From: Rhizobium sp. L51/94
Lineage (GTDB): Bacteria > Pseudomonadota > Alphaproteobacteria > Rhizobiales > Rhizobiaceae
NCBI RefSeq assembly: GCF_019355555.1
Contig: NZ_CP072142.1
Span: 372,001-436,000 of the forward strand
DNA: 64,000 bases
Direction: 5' to 3'
The position numbers were made by a program, and so were the translations under genes. Below are positions 42,019 to 51,739 of the stretch, piece by piece. The notes below the pieces were generated by a model. That model made no database searches. It had not been told where the DNA came from and saw only the letters and a list, made by a program, of their open reading frames with translations. Each line of letters begins with the position of its first letter. The first letter of the stretch is position 1.

Positions 42019-43032
42019 ATGGAATACGAGCGTTCTAAGGGTGGAATTGGCCGGCGTGATCTGTTGAAGCTGTCGGCGATAGCTGGCGCTGCGGTGGCGG
42101 GAGCAACATTGGCCGGGCGGGCGCCCGCATCTGCCGCCGATGGTGAACTGTCTCTGAAGGGCAAACGCATCGCGATCAGTGCTACGGGCACGGATCACTT
42201 CTTCGACCTTCAGGCCTATAACGCCCAGATTGCCGAAGTGAAGCGCCTTGGCGGCGAGCCGATCGCCGTCGATGCCGGTCGCAACGACGGCAAGCTTGTG
42301 TCGCAGCTGCAAACCCTGATTGCCCAGAAGCCGGATGCGATCGTCCAGATTCTCGGCACGCTCAGCGTCATCGATCCATGGCTGAAGAAGGCTCGCGATG
42401 CCGGCATACCGGTGCTGACGATCGATGTGGGCTCCACCAACTCGCTCAACAACACGACGTCGGACAACTGGGGGATCGGCAAGGATCTGGCACTGCAGCT
42501 GATTTCCGATATTGGCGGTGAAGGAAACATCGTCGCCTTTAACGGCTTTTACGGTGTCACGCCCTGCGCCATCCGCTACGACCAGCTGGTCAATGTCGTT
42601 AAATATTTCCCGAAGGTGAAAATCCTCCAGCCGGAACTGCGCGACGTCATCCCCAATACCGTGCAGGATGCTTTCACCCAGATCACCGCGCTGCTCAACA
42701 AGTTTCCGGAAAAGGGATCGATCAAGGCAATCTGGTCGGCATGGGATATCCCGCAACTCGGTGCCACCCAGGCTTTGGCGGCTGCAGGCCGCACGGAAAT
42801 CAGGACCTACGGGGTCGATGGCAGCCCGGAAGTGCTGCAGCTCGTCGCAGATCCGAACTCGCCGGCCGGCGCCGATGTCGCGCAGCAACCGGCGGAGATA
42901 GGACGCACAGCCATCCACAATGTTGCAAAGCTGCTCGCCGGCCAGACCCTGCCGCGCGAAACCTACGTCCCGGCTCTGCTCGCCAATAAGGCCAATGTCA
43001 ACGAAGTCACCAAGAAGCTCGGCATCGGCTGA
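42019..43032 (+). CDS. sugar-type ABC substrate-binding protein (transporter B)
   Basis: 337-aa periplasmic protein; ATG 42019 follows a GGAGAGGG ribosome site. A twin-arginine signal (GRRDLLKLSAIAGAAVAGATLAG) suggests export by Tat and cleavage near SAADG. The type-1 binding fold shows AISATGTDHFFDLQAYNAQIAEVKRLGGEPIAVDAGRND, GIPVLTIDVGSTN and AIWSAWDIPQLGATQALAAAGR, as in RbsB-like proteins. It starts a four-gene plus-strand unit with the ATPase and two permeases of transporter B. Confidence 0.9.
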   Translation: MEYERSKGGIGRRDLLKLSAIAGAAVAGATLAGRAPASAADGELSLKGKRIAISATGTDHFFDLQAYNAQIAEVKRLGGEPIAVDAGRNDGKLVSQLQTLIAQKPDAIVQILGTLSVIDPWLKKARDAGIPVLTIDVGSTNSLNNTTSDNWGIGKDLALQLISDIGGEGNIVAFNGFYGVTPCAIRYDQLVNVVKYFPKVKILQPELRDVIPNTVQDAFTQITALLNKFPEKGSIKAIWSAWDIPQLGATQALAAAGRTEIRTYGVDGSPEVLQLVADPNSPAGADVAQQPAEIGRTAIHNVAKLLAGQTLPRETYVPALLANKANVNEVTKKLGIG

Positions 43033-43102
43033 TCTCGGGGTCATCAATGTCTGCGGCCCGGCCGCAGATCGCTCCCGATGCTGCGCGCCGCGCGAGGGTT
43101 CC

Positions 43103-44647
43103 ATGACGATTACATCCACACCTCCGCCCGGGGATCGCGATATCATCCGCCTCGAAGGTATCGACAAGCACTTCGGTGGGGCACAGGCGCTGTCCGGTGC
43201 GTCGCTCGCGGTTCGCCGTGGTACCGTTCACGGCCTGGTGGGCCAGAATGGGGCCGGCAAGTCGACGCTCATCAAGCTGCTGGCGGGACTGCACCAGCCG
43301 GACGCCGGGAGCATCGTCATCGACGGCCAGAGATTCGAAAAGCTGACGCCACATCTGGTGGAAGAGCTCGGTATCCACTTCATTCACCAGGACCGCCTGC
43401 TGGTTCCGACCTTTACCGTCGGCGAGGCGCTTTTCCTCGGGCGGGAGCCGCGTATTGCTGGAACGCCGTTTCTGGATCGCCGTGCCATGCAGCGTCGCGC
43501 GGCCGCAATACTCGAGGATTATTTTGGCATCAACTTGCCCACCGGCGCCTTGGTCAGCGAACTGTCGACTGCGGAAAAGCAGATCGTCCAGATCACCCGG
43601 GCATTGCTCAACCAGCCTAAGATCCTCGTTTTCGACGAGCCCACTGCCGCGCTCGTGCACCGGGAAGCGGAAATCCTTTTCCAGCTGATCCGCCGCCTCC
43701 GCGATGAAGGCGTGACAATCATCTATATCTCGCACTACCTCAACGAAATCGAGGCTATCTGCGACGATGTCACTGTCTTGCGCAATGGCCGTACCGTTGC
43801 CGCGCTACCGATGGCGAGCACCTCCGCCAACGCGATTGCGCGGCTGATGATCGAGCGTGACATCGAAGACATGTTTCCAAAGCGAGCGGTGACTGTCGGA
43901 GAGGACCTGCTGCAGCTGGAAAATCTGACATCACCCGGCAAATATGCCGATGTGTCTTTCACACTCCGGCGTGGAGAAGTTCTCGGGTTGACGGGGCTGC
44001 TCGGTTCTGGCGCGAAGGAGCTGGTCCGCACACTGTTCGGCCTTGAGACCGCCACCGCCGGCACCATCGCGGTCCTCGGCAAGACGATACAGCCTGCCGA
44101 TCCGTCTGAGGCCACCGACCGCGCAATAGCCTTGGTGCCAGAGGACCGCCGCATCAATGGAGTGGCGCTCGATCTGGATGTCGGCGAGAACATCAGTCTG
44201 GCCTCCTTGCCGCGTTTCACCCGGTTTGGACTGATCGACCGGAGCCGGGAGGCATCCGAAACGGAGCGGCTGATCCACCGGCTCGAGATCAAGACCGCAG
44301 GACGGGAGGCGCTGGTTCGGACGCTTTCCGGCGGCAATCAGCAGAAGGTCGCCATCGCCAAATGGCTGAGCCGGCATTCCGAAATCTACCTCCTAGACGA
44401 GCCGACCGTCGGCGTCGATATCGGCTCCAAGGTCGAGATCTACACGCTGATCGGCGACCTCGCCGAAAGGGGCGCCGGCATTATCGTGCTGTCCTCGGAC
44501 TTGCCCGAACTGGTCGGGATAACCGACCGCATCCTCGTCTTCTTCCGAGGCCGCATCGTGCGCGAATTCGCGTCGCGCGAGACCACGCCCGATGCGGTGC
44601 TTGCCCAATCGACCGGCTCGAAGGAGGAACTGCGCCATGTCGGCTGA
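43103..44647 (+). CDS. double ABC ATPase, RbsA type (transporter B)
   Basis: 514 aa from ATG 43103, chosen because the domain starts at once (RLEGIDKHFGGAQALSGASLAV); the frame runs on to 42920 without ribosome site. First domain Walker A GQNGAGKST, signature LSTAEKQ, Walker B ILVFDEP. Second domain has a degenerate P-loop GLLGSGAKE, signature LSGGNQQKV and Walker B IYLLDEP. This is the usual RbsA asymmetry, in contrast to the ATPase of transporter A. Overlaps the first permease by 11 bp. Confidence 0.92.
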   Translation: MTITSTPPPGDRDIIRLEGIDKHFGGAQALSGASLAVRRGTVHGLVGQNGAGKSTLIKLLAGLHQPDAGSIVIDGQRFEKLTPHLVEELGIHFIHQDRLLVPTFTVGEALFLGREPRIAGTPFLDRRAMQRRAAAILEDYFGINLPTGALVSELSTAEKQIVQITRALLNQPKILVFDEPTAALVHREAEILFQLIRRLRDEGVTIIYISHYLNEIEAICDDVTVLRNGRTVAALPMASTSANAIARLMIERDIEDMFPKRAVTVGEDLLQLENLTSPGKYADVSFTLRRGEVLGLTGLLGSGAKELVRTLFGLETATAGTIAVLGKTIQPADPSEATDRAIALVPEDRRINGVALDLDVGENISLASLPRFTRFGLIDRSREASETERLIHRLEIKTAGREALVRTLSGGNQQKVAIAKWLSRHSEIYLLDEPTVGVDIGSKVEIYTLIGDLAERGAGIIVLSSDLPELVGITDRILVFFRGRIVREFASRETTPDAVLAQSTGSKEELRHVG

Positions 44648-45659
44648 CGCTCACTACGCGGGTATCGATTTCGAACCGGCGCAAGACATTCGCCCGAGGC
44701 TCGGTCGCAATTTCACGACTGCGGCCCTTCGTGGCGGCTCGCTCCTGGCCTTTGCCGCAATCCTAGTGATCTTTTCGCTGACCGCTCCCTATTTTCTGAG
44801 CGTCGGCAATATCGGCAATGTGCTTGGCCAATCGGCCATATCGGGCGTTCTGGCGATCGGGCTTACCCTCGTTCTCATTGCCGGCGGATCGAATGTGGTG
44901 ACGGGTGGCATCGACCTGTCGCTGGCAGCCAATATGGGTCTCAGCGCCGCAGTCTATGCCAGCCTGATCCAGTTCGGTTTCGGCGATGCAACGGCCATCG
45001 CGGCCGCCATCGCGACCGGGGCGTTGATCGGTGCTGTCAATGCAGCGGCGGTCGTCCTTGCGGGTATCGTGCCGCTTTTGGCAACGCTGGCGGTGATGAA
45101 TGTTGTCGGGGGCCTGGAACTGGTACTGACGCAGAACACCGTGCTGCCGGCATCGACGCCGTTTCTTTCTCTCCTCTCGGCCACCGACCCGTTCAGCATC
45201 CCTGTTCTCGCCTATGTCCTGCTCGGCTTCACACTGTTGGTGACCGGCATCGTGCAATTTACACCCCTCGGATTACGCCTTTACGCCGTCGGTGAATTTG
45301 CCGAGGCGGCGCGCGCTGCAGGCTTACCCCTCAAGCGGCTGGTGGCGGGAGCATTTGTCGCCAGCGGCGTCTGCGGCGGCCTGGCTGGAATTCTTTCAGT
45401 CTCCTATCTGAGCGGGAGCACGACGGGCGCTGGCGAGATGCTGCTTCCGGTCGTAGTGACTGCGCTGCTCGGATCCGTCTTTTCCCGTCGCCTCGTGCCG
45501 ACCATCCCGGGAACGCTGCTCTCGGCGCTGCTGGTCGGGTTCCTGGTCAACGGCTTTCAACTGCTCAATATATCGAGCACGCTTGTCAGCGGCGTCCAGG
45601 GTGCGCTGATCCTGATCGTCGTGTCCGCGACCACATTGCTGCGTCGACAGGAGAATTGA
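44637..45659 (+). CDS. ABC permease 1, RbsC type (transporter B)
   Basis: 340-aa inner-membrane protein with about nine to ten spans. GVLAIGLTLVLIAGGSNVVTGGIDLSLAANMGLSA is the RbsC block, and YAVGEFAEAARAAGLPLKRLVAGAFVASG the cytosolic loop. ATG 44637 lies within the end of the ATPase gene. Three bases separate its stop from the next permease, so the two should be made together as a heterodimer. Confidence 0.92.
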   Translation: MSADAHYAGIDFEPAQDIRPRLGRNFTTAALRGGSLLAFAAILVIFSLTAPYFLSVGNIGNVLGQSAISGVLAIGLTLVLIAGGSNVVTGGIDLSLAANMGLSAAVYASLIQFGFGDATAIAAAIATGALIGAVNAAAVVLAGIVPLLATLAVMNVVGGLELVLTQNTVLPASTPFLSLLSATDPFSIPVLAYVLLGFTLLVTGIVQFTPLGLRLYAVGEFAEAARAAGLPLKRLVAGAFVASGVCGGLAGILSVSYLSGSTTGAGEMLLPVVVTALLGSVFSRRLVPTIPGTLLSALLVGFLVNGFQLLNISSTLVSGVQGALILIVVSATTLLRRQEN

Positions 45660-45662
45660 TCG

Positions 45663-46661
45663 ATGTCCCTAACCGCACCCTTGCCAGTTACAGACGCTGC
45701 ATCAGCCCACCGCACCCTGCATAACCTTGGTCGCTACGGACTGGTGCTGGCTCTGATCGTCGTCTTTGCCATTTTCAGCCTAACGACGTCGACCTTTCTG
45801 ACCTTCGCCAACCTGCAGAGCGTACTCGTCAACAATTTCACGCTGCTCGCTATCGTCTCCGTGGCCATGACCTTCGCAGTCGCCTCAGGCGGCATCGATC
45901 TATCCGTCGGCACGGCGGTCGACATGGCAAGTTTTGCCTTCGTCTCGGTGGTGCTGGCGGGCCAGCCAGTGGCGATTGCCGCACTTGCTGGGCTTGTCGC
46001 CGGCGGGCTGGTCGGCGCATTCAACGCGCTGCTCATTTCCGGCATCGGCATATCGCCGTTTCTGGCGACGCTGGGAACGCTGTTCATCGGCCGCAGCATC
46101 CAGCAGATGCTCACGAATGGCGGTAACCCGGTCTATCTTCCCCCGAACGGCGTGCCCGCTTCCTTCCGCTTTATCGGCCATGGCACGATCGCCGGCGTGC
46201 CGACCCCGCTGTTCGTCGCATTCCTCATCATCGTGGCTGCAGCTATTATACTTTCCCGCAGCCGGTTCGGACGCGTGCTGCTGGCATCCGGCATCCAGCC
46301 CAGCGTAGTGCGCTATTCCGGCCTGTCGATCCGCGCCCATGTCGCCCTCGTCTTCATCCTGGTCGGGACAATTGCTGCTGCAGCCGGGCTGATCCTGACC
46401 GCGACCGTCAGCGTCTACATCCCCTCGTCCGGAAATGCGTTCCTGCTCAACGCCATCGGCGCAACCTTCATCGGCACTACCTTCAGTCCACGCGGCCGCC
46501 CGAACATCCCCGGCACAGTTCTCGGCGTCCTCCTGCTCGCCATCGTTGCCAACGGCCTGCTGCTCAGCGACCTGAATTTCTACTGGCAGCAGGTCGGAAC
46601 AGGAACGCTCATCTTCGCCGTTCTTGCCGTAAGCTTCGCCAGCAGGAAAGCGCACGCTTGA
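45663..46661 (+). CDS. ABC permease 2, RbsC type (transporter B)
   Basis: 332-aa permease with about ten spans. ALIVVFAIFSLTTSTFLTFANLQSVLVNNF and VAMTFAVASGGIDLSVGTAVD define the family, with ASGIQPSVVRYSGLSIRAHVALVFILVG as the cytosolic loop. Last gene of transporter B and convergent with the FAD oxidase gene 46701-48023 (39 bp apart). The last 22 codons and the spacer exist as a second, degraded copy at 11492-11598. Confidence 0.92.
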   Translation: MSLTAPLPVTDAASAHRTLHNLGRYGLVLALIVVFAIFSLTTSTFLTFANLQSVLVNNFTLLAIVSVAMTFAVASGGIDLSVGTAVDMASFAFVSVVLAGQPVAIAALAGLVAGGLVGAFNALLISGIGISPFLATLGTLFIGRSIQQMLTNGGNPVYLPPNGVPASFRFIGHGTIAGVPTPLFVAFLIIVAAAIILSRSRFGRVLLASGIQPSVVRYSGLSIRAHVALVFILVGTIAAAAGLILTATVSVYIPSSGNAFLLNAIGATFIGTTFSPRGRPNIPGTVLGVLLLAIVANGLLLSDLNFYWQQVGTGTLIFAVLAVSFASRKAHA

Positions 46662-46700
46662 CGTGGCGCCGTGCGTTTGACCACGCGATGTTGAGCCAGA

Positions 46701-48023
46701 TCAGGCATGCGGCGGTAAGGCGGCGCCTGCGAGTTTCGTCTTTATCCAGTCGGCAACACGGTAATATCGCAGGGTAAGCGGCGGTCCGTATTTCATGTAA
46801 AGAGGTGCCGCTGTCAGAGGTTCTAGCTTGAGCGAAAGATCTGACTGCGGAACGCCTTTTGCCCAGTCAGACAGGATGCCGCCCAGCATGCTGCCGGTCG
46901 GCACGCCACGACCCGAAAGGCCGGTCAGCGCAACGACGCCCGGTGCCAGATCGTAAAGACGCGGCACGGTGCGGTACTGCATGTCGAGCTCGCCGAACCA
47001 GAAATACTCCCATCGGATCTCCTGCCTGATTTGCGGGTGCAGCCATTTCAACCTGTTGCTCATCACCCTGCGGGTATACTCCATGTCTCGGCCGCGCCGC
47101 CCCATCGGAAACATCGACGCGACGATCCGCCCCTCGGCATTGTACTTGTAGACATAGATATCGCCGCGACCATCGTGGACGGTGGTATTACGTGGCAGGA
47201 TCGAGCGGCGCTCGTCTTCCGATAGCGGCTGCGTTGCCGCGACAAAGACCTTCTGGATCCTGAAGGTCCGGTCGAGCTTCGGCCATCCGCCAACCGTATA
47301 GGCCCCGGTGGCGAAGATCACCTTGTCTGCAACGACTTTTCCCTTGGGCGTGCGGATCGCCCAGGCGGTTCCGTCGCGCTCGCAACCGGTCACCGGCGAT
47401 TGCGTATGAATAATTCCGCCCTCCTGGATGACCGCTCGGGCAAGGCCGCGGGAATAACCGAGAGGGTTGAGGTGCCCAGCCTCCTCATGCAGCCAGCCGC
47501 CGTGAAAGCGCGGGCTACCGGTAATCGTCGCCACCTCGTCCCTGTCCAGGGCCCGGGTTTTCGCGCCGACGGCGTTGTAAGTGCGCACCTTCTCTTCGAT
47601 TGTCTTCATCATGCCGGGATAGGCGGCACCCATGACATAGCCGTGCTGCTGCCATTCGCACTGGATCTGGTAGCGCTCGATCATGGCGGATACGCGGTCG
47701 TTGGCGCGAGTCTGCCTGGCGATCAGCCGTTCTGCCCAAGGCTCGCCGAGCATCCGGCGCAACTCCGGCAGGCTGTAATGAGTGAACGTCGGCGTGCAAT
47801 GGCCGGCGTTGCGCCCAGAACCTCCAAAGCCGATCTCTTCCCTCTCCAGAAGCAATACGCTGATGCCGTCGCTGACAAGGTCGAGCGCCGTGGTCAGCCC
47901 GGTGTAGCCCCCGCCAACGATGCAGACATCGGCTTTGAGCGTGCCCTCCAGCTCTTTCGTTTCGACAGCAGGCGCTGCGGTTTCGTACCACAAGGTCGTC
48001 TTGAACGGAGAAAACCGGGTCAT
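46701..48023 (-). CDS. FAD-dependent amine/amino-acid oxidase, DAO family
   Basis: 440 aa from ATG 48023, after a GAAGGG ribosome site and not overlapping the permease gene. The FAD motif is DVCIVGGGYTGLTTALDL near residue 30, followed by EIGFGGSGRNAGHC, the PuuB/gamma-glutamylputrescine-oxidase-like dinucleotide end. VVALTGLSGRGVPTG closes the FAD site in the C-terminal part. It probably oxidises a secondary or primary amine imported by the neighbouring oligopeptide-type transporter. Similar enzymes act on gamma-glutamylputrescine, sarcosine or opine-like compounds. The substrate cannot be read from sequence. Confidence 0.88.
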   Translation of the reverse strand: MTRFSPFKTTLWYETAAPAVETKELEGTLKADVCIVGGGYTGLTTALDLVSDGISVLLLEREEIGFGGSGRNAGHCTPTFTHYSLPELRRMLGEPWAERLIARQTRANDRVSAMIERYQIQCEWQQHGYVMGAAYPGMMKTIEEKVRTYNAVGAKTRALDRDEVATITGSPRFHGGWLHEEAGHLNPLGYSRGLARAVIQEGGIIHTQSPVTGCERDGTAWAIRTPKGKVVADKVIFATGAYTVGGWPKLDRTFRIQKVFVAATQPLSEDERRSILPRNTTVHDGRGDIYVYKYNAEGRIVASMFPMGRRGRDMEYTRRVMSNRLKWLHPQIRQEIRWEYFWFGELDMQYRTVPRLYDLAPGVVALTGLSGRGVPTGSMLGGILSDWAKGVPQSDLSLKLEPLTAAPLYMKYGPPLTLRYYRVADWIKTKLAGAALPPHA

Positions 48024-48033
48024 ATCGCGCCCT

Positions 48034-48918
48034 TCAGTTTGCATCGCTGCGCGCGTCAAGTGCGTCGCGCAGGCCGTCTCCGATGAAGTTGAAGCTTGTT
48101 ACCGCCAGTGTGATCGCCACGCCCGGTACGATCGCGAGCCACGGGGCGCGGTCGAGATATTGCTGCGCACCGTTCAGCATATTGCCCCAGCTCGGCAGCG
48201 GCGGCTGGATGCCGTAACCGAGGAAACTGACATAGGCTTCGAGCAGGATGGCGCGCGCGACGGTCAGTGTGGCGGCGACGATGATCGGGCCGATGGCGTT
48301 CGGCAGGAGTTCGCGAAACATGATCCAGCGGTTGGAAAGGCCGAGCATCCGGGCAGCCAGCACGAAATCTCGCTCGCGCAGCGAGCGCACCTCGGCTTCG
48401 ACGATACGGGCGATCTCCATCCAGCTTGTGACTGCAATGATAACGGTGATCATGAACGGGCTGGGCTTGATGAAGGCCGCCAGCGCCAGAAGCAGGAAGA
48501 TACTGGGAAACGACAGGAAGGCATCGACGAACCGCATCAGCGCCGCACCGATACGTCCGCCGTAATAGCCGGCACAGACACCGATGACGGTGCCGAAGAT
48601 CGTGCTGAGCACCATGGCGAAAAAACCGACGAGCAGCGAAATGCGTCCGGCCATGAACAGGCGGGCAGCGAGATCGCGGCCAAGCGGATCGGTTCCGAAG
48701 ATATGGTAGCCGGTCAGCGGTGGGGCAAAGCGGGCGCGAAGGTCGATGTAGAGTTCGTTGAACGGCAGCAGATAGGGACCGATGACGCAGGCAAGCGTCA
48801 GCAGCGTGATCATGATCAGGCCGATCATGGCAAGCCTGTGGCGCGCGAACCGACGGAAGGTGCGGCTCTGCCACCAATGGGATTTGCTGGAGCGGGGTAT
48901 GGAAGCGATTGCTGACAT
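48034..48918 (-). CDS. oligopeptide-type ABC permease (DppC-like)
   Basis: 294-aa inner-membrane permease. Typical features are RFARHRLAMIGLIMITLLTLACVIGPYLLP at the N terminus, GTDPLGRDLAARLFMAGRISLLVGF and EAEVRSLRERDFVLAARMLGLSNRWIMFRELLPNAIGPIIV, the EAA motif. Closely spaced between the DppB-like gene (10 bp) and the FAD oxidase gene. It pairs with DppB and the 54569 ATPase. Confidence 0.93.
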   Translation of the reverse strand: MSAIASIPRSSKSHWWQSRTFRRFARHRLAMIGLIMITLLTLACVIGPYLLPFNELYIDLRARFAPPLTGYHIFGTDPLGRDLAARLFMAGRISLLVGFFAMVLSTIFGTVIGVCAGYYGGRIGAALMRFVDAFLSFPSIFLLLALAAFIKPSPFMITVIIAVTSWMEIARIVEAEVRSLRERDFVLAARMLGLSNRWIMFRELLPNAIGPIIVAATLTVARAILLEAYVSFLGYGIQPPLPSWGNMLNGAQQYLDRAPWLAIVPGVAITLAVTSFNFIGDGLRDALDARSDAN

Positions 48919-48928
48919 GATCTTTTTC

Positions 48929-49879
48929 CTAACTCAGCCGGATGCGCGGATCGACGAAGGCAACGAGGAGATCGGCGATCAGACTACCGAACAGCACGAG
49001 TATCGCCGAAAACATCAGGAGACCCATGACAACCGGATAGTCGTTGTACCCGAGACTATCCAGAAACAGCCGCCCCATGCCAGGCCATGTGAAGACGGTC
49101 TCGGTCACCAGCGCTCCGCCGAGAATGGTCGGAAGCTGCAGCCCCGCCAGGGTGATCATCGGCAGGAGTGCATTGCCGATGACGTGTTTCATCAGGACCC
49201 GCCGTTCCGACAGCCCCTTGGCCTTTGCGGTGCGAACAAAGTCCTGGTGGATGACGTCAAGCGTCGCGGTGCGCATGTAGCGGCTCCAGACGGCGACGTT
49301 GACGAGCGCCAGAACCACCGTCGGCATGATCAGGTGGATGGCATAGTCACTGACCGAGCCGTTGCCGATCGTGTACATGTTGCCCGCTGGCAGCCACCGC
49401 AATTTAAGGGCAAACAGATAGATCGCGACAAGTCCGAACCAGAACGTCGGGATCGACAGGGCGACCATGGCACCCACGGTGGCGGAATAATCGAAGATCG
49501 AATAGCGCTTGGTCGCGCCCTTGATGCCGACCCAGGTCCCGACGGCAATCGACAACACGGTCGATGAGCCCATCAGCAGCAGCGTGGCAAAGAGATGCCC
49601 GGTGATGATGCCGAGCACCGGCTGGCTGTCGCGATAGGAGTGACCCCAGTCACCCTGCAGAAGATGCCAGAGCCAATCGAGATACTGGATCGGCAGCGGC
49701 CGGTTCAGGCCCATCTGCTCGGAGATGCGGTCGAGCGTTTCCTTGGTCATCCCGGGGGTGAGCGCGTATTGCGACAACGGCCCTCCAGGCGCAAGATTGA
49801 GGACGGCGAAGCCGATCATCGACACCAGAACCAGAAGGATCAGGCTCTGCCATAAACGGCCCATAAGATAGTGCAGCAT
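48929..49879 (-). CDS. oligopeptide-type ABC permease (DppB-like)
   Basis: 316-aa inner-membrane permease. ATG 49879 was chosen: GGAGAG ribosome site and the canonical MLHYLMGRLWQSLILLVLVSMIGFAVLNLAPGGP start. The LDVIHQDFVRTAKAKGLSERRVLMKHVIGNALLPMITLAGLQLPTILGGALVTE block is the EAA region of DppB-like proteins, and it ends in the family motif VAFVDPRIRLS. It is preceded by a stem-loop after the binding-protein gene. Confidence 0.93.
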   Translation of the reverse strand: MLHYLMGRLWQSLILLVLVSMIGFAVLNLAPGGPLSQYALTPGMTKETLDRISEQMGLNRPLPIQYLDWLWHLLQGDWGHSYRDSQPVLGIITGHLFATLLLMGSSTVLSIAVGTWVGIKGATKRYSIFDYSATVGAMVALSIPTFWFGLVAIYLFALKLRWLPAGNMYTIGNGSVSDYAIHLIMPTVVLALVNVAVWSRYMRTATLDVIHQDFVRTAKAKGLSERRVLMKHVIGNALLPMITLAGLQLPTILGGALVTETVFTWPGMGRLFLDSLGYNDYPVVMGLLMFSAILVLFGSLIADLLVAFVDPRIRLS

Positions 49880-49932
49880 CGCGGTCTCTCCGATGATTGC
49901 GGGACGCATAGTCCCGGACGTCGAATGCCTCT

Positions 49933-49962
49933 CCCGCCCCTCCCGCAAAAGGAAAGGGCGGG
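49933..49962 (-). promoter_or_regulatory. stem-loop between binding-protein and permease genes
   Basis: CCCGCCC (49933-49939) pairs with GGGCGGG (49956-49962). There is no T-run, so it is less a terminator than an RNA-processing or stability structure, as often found after the binding-protein gene of ABC operons to raise its level over the permeases. Confidence 0.5.
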
Positions 49963-49975
49963 TAAGGGATCGGCG

Positions 49976-51652
49976 TTAGGATGCCCAGTACCAGCTCCCG
50001 GGGTTCCAGCTGTCGATGCGGACGTTGACATTGTAGGCGATGCCTTCGGCACCCTTCTTGTAGCCGCGCACTGTGGCGTACTGGAAGATGGGCAGTAACG
50101 GCAGATCGGCGCGTATGATGTCCTGGATCTTAAGGTAGATCTTCTTGCGCTCTTCCGGCACAAAGGTCTGGCCGCCCTCGGTCAGCAGCTTGTCCACCTC
50201 GGGATTGGCATACTGCCAGGTGTTCTGGCCAGAGCCGCCCTTGGCAACAATGGATGTCGACTTGAAATAGTCAGACGTATCGGGATCGGCGCCTGTTAGG
50301 AAGTCGAGGCCGACGACGACGCTGTCGAACTTCGAATTCGACCAGTATTCGCCCCACATCACGGCGGGCGGCAGGTTCGAGATGGTCATTTCGATGCCGA
50401 GATCCTTGAAGGACTGCTGCATGAACTGCTGCACCTGTTCGCGGATATGATTGCCGGCCGTGGTCGAATTCGAGAAGGAAAGCTTGACGCCACCCTTAGC
50501 GCGGATGCCGTCGCTGCCGGGCACCCAGCCTGCATCGTCCAGGAGCTTCTTGGCCTTTTCGGGATCGTATTCATGCTTGGGCAGATCCGGATTGGCATAG
50601 AAGGATTGCTGCGGCATATAGCTTTCCGTGGGTGTCGGCAGGCCATAATAGAGCGTGTCGATGATCGTCGTCTTGTCCAGCGCATGATAGAGCGCCTGTC
50701 GAACCGCAAGATCCTTGAACTGCGGCCTCTCCATGTTGAAGGTCACGGATTCGACTGTCGAGCCCGGCACGACGAGCACAGTCTTGCCATCCAGCGCCTT
50801 GGCTTCTTCATAGTGGTCCGGCGTGATCCACTGCAGGCCCGCGACATCGATATCGCCGGTCTTGAACTGGGTGTAGAGAACCGTCAGGTCAGGAATGTAT
50901 TTGTAGATGATGCGCTCGAGGTAGGGGCCGTCACCGAAATAACCGGTATTGGCTTCAAGGGTGATGTGATCGCCTGGGACCCGCTCCACCCACTTGAACG
51001 GACCGGTGCCGATGGGCGCATGGTTGAACGGAGCGTTGTTTTTGTCCTTCTCTGCGCCGAGGATGTGCTTGGGCACTATGAAGGTCGAGGCGAGGATCGA
51101 GGGATAGGGGGCGAACGGTTTTTCCATCTTCCAGGTAATTTCGGTCGGCGACACGACAGTCAGGTCCCGAACCAGTTCATGGCCGGTCTTGCGCCAGCTG
51201 AGGAAGGTTGGATCGACCATCAGTTCCAATGTGAACTTGACGTCTTCGGCAGTGAAAGGCGACCCGTCATGCCACTTGACGTCGTCGCGCAGCTTGACCT
51301 TCCAGGAAAGACCATCGGCAGAGATGCCGCCATTTTCAACGCTGGGAACCTCGACGGCCAGCGCCGGAGTGAACTTGCCTTTGGGGTCGATGGCAAAAAG
51401 CGGGTCGAACAGGCTGAAATGGATACCTTCGTCGACTTCGATATGCAGCATATGCGGATTGAAGACGGTCGGCTCCTGTGAGAAGCCGACGATCATCTGG
51501 CCTGTCGGCTTTGCTGGCGGCGTCGCTGCAAGGGCCTGGTCGCGGCCGAGAAGGCCGGGCATGATCAAGCCGGATGCACCGGCCAAAGCCATCATGGTGA
51601 GCGCCTGGCGGCGCGTCGGATTGAAGACTGCATGCTTGGTTTCGTCAGACAT
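49976..51652 (-). CDS. oligopeptide-type ABC substrate-binding protein (SBP family 5)
   Basis: 558 aa, extracytoplasmic. A twin-arginine signal (TRRQALTMMALAGASGL) is followed by an Ala-rich cleavage region (DQALAATPPA). The family-5 pattern LSWKVKLRDDVKWHDGSPFTAEDVKFTLE, with PLFAIDPKGKFTPALA before it, is typical of DppA/OppA. Likely first gene of a minus-strand operon with DppB, DppC and the FAD oxidase. The ligand may be a short peptide, a modified amino acid or an opine-like compound. Confidence 0.94.
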   Translation of the reverse strand: MSDETKHAVFNPTRRQALTMMALAGASGLIMPGLLGRDQALAATPPAKPTGQMIVGFSQEPTVFNPHMLHIEVDEGIHFSLFDPLFAIDPKGKFTPALAVEVPSVENGGISADGLSWKVKLRDDVKWHDGSPFTAEDVKFTLELMVDPTFLSWRKTGHELVRDLTVVSPTEITWKMEKPFAPYPSILASTFIVPKHILGAEKDKNNAPFNHAPIGTGPFKWVERVPGDHITLEANTGYFGDGPYLERIIYKYIPDLTVLYTQFKTGDIDVAGLQWITPDHYEEAKALDGKTVLVVPGSTVESVTFNMERPQFKDLAVRQALYHALDKTTIIDTLYYGLPTPTESYMPQQSFYANPDLPKHEYDPEKAKKLLDDAGWVPGSDGIRAKGGVKLSFSNSTTAGNHIREQVQQFMQQSFKDLGIEMTISNLPPAVMWGEYWSNSKFDSVVVGLDFLTGADPDTSDYFKSTSIVAKGGSGQNTWQYANPEVDKLLTEGGQTFVPEERKKIYLKIQDIIRADLPLLPIFQYATVRGYKKGAEGIAYNVNVRIDSWNPGSWYWAS

Positions 51653-51739
51653 CGGCTTTTCCCCTTTGATGTTGCTCAGTCACTGTTCCACTTTGTTTTT
51701 CGGCACGTCATGTCATCTGCCTTCTTTGCCCGGGCAGAA

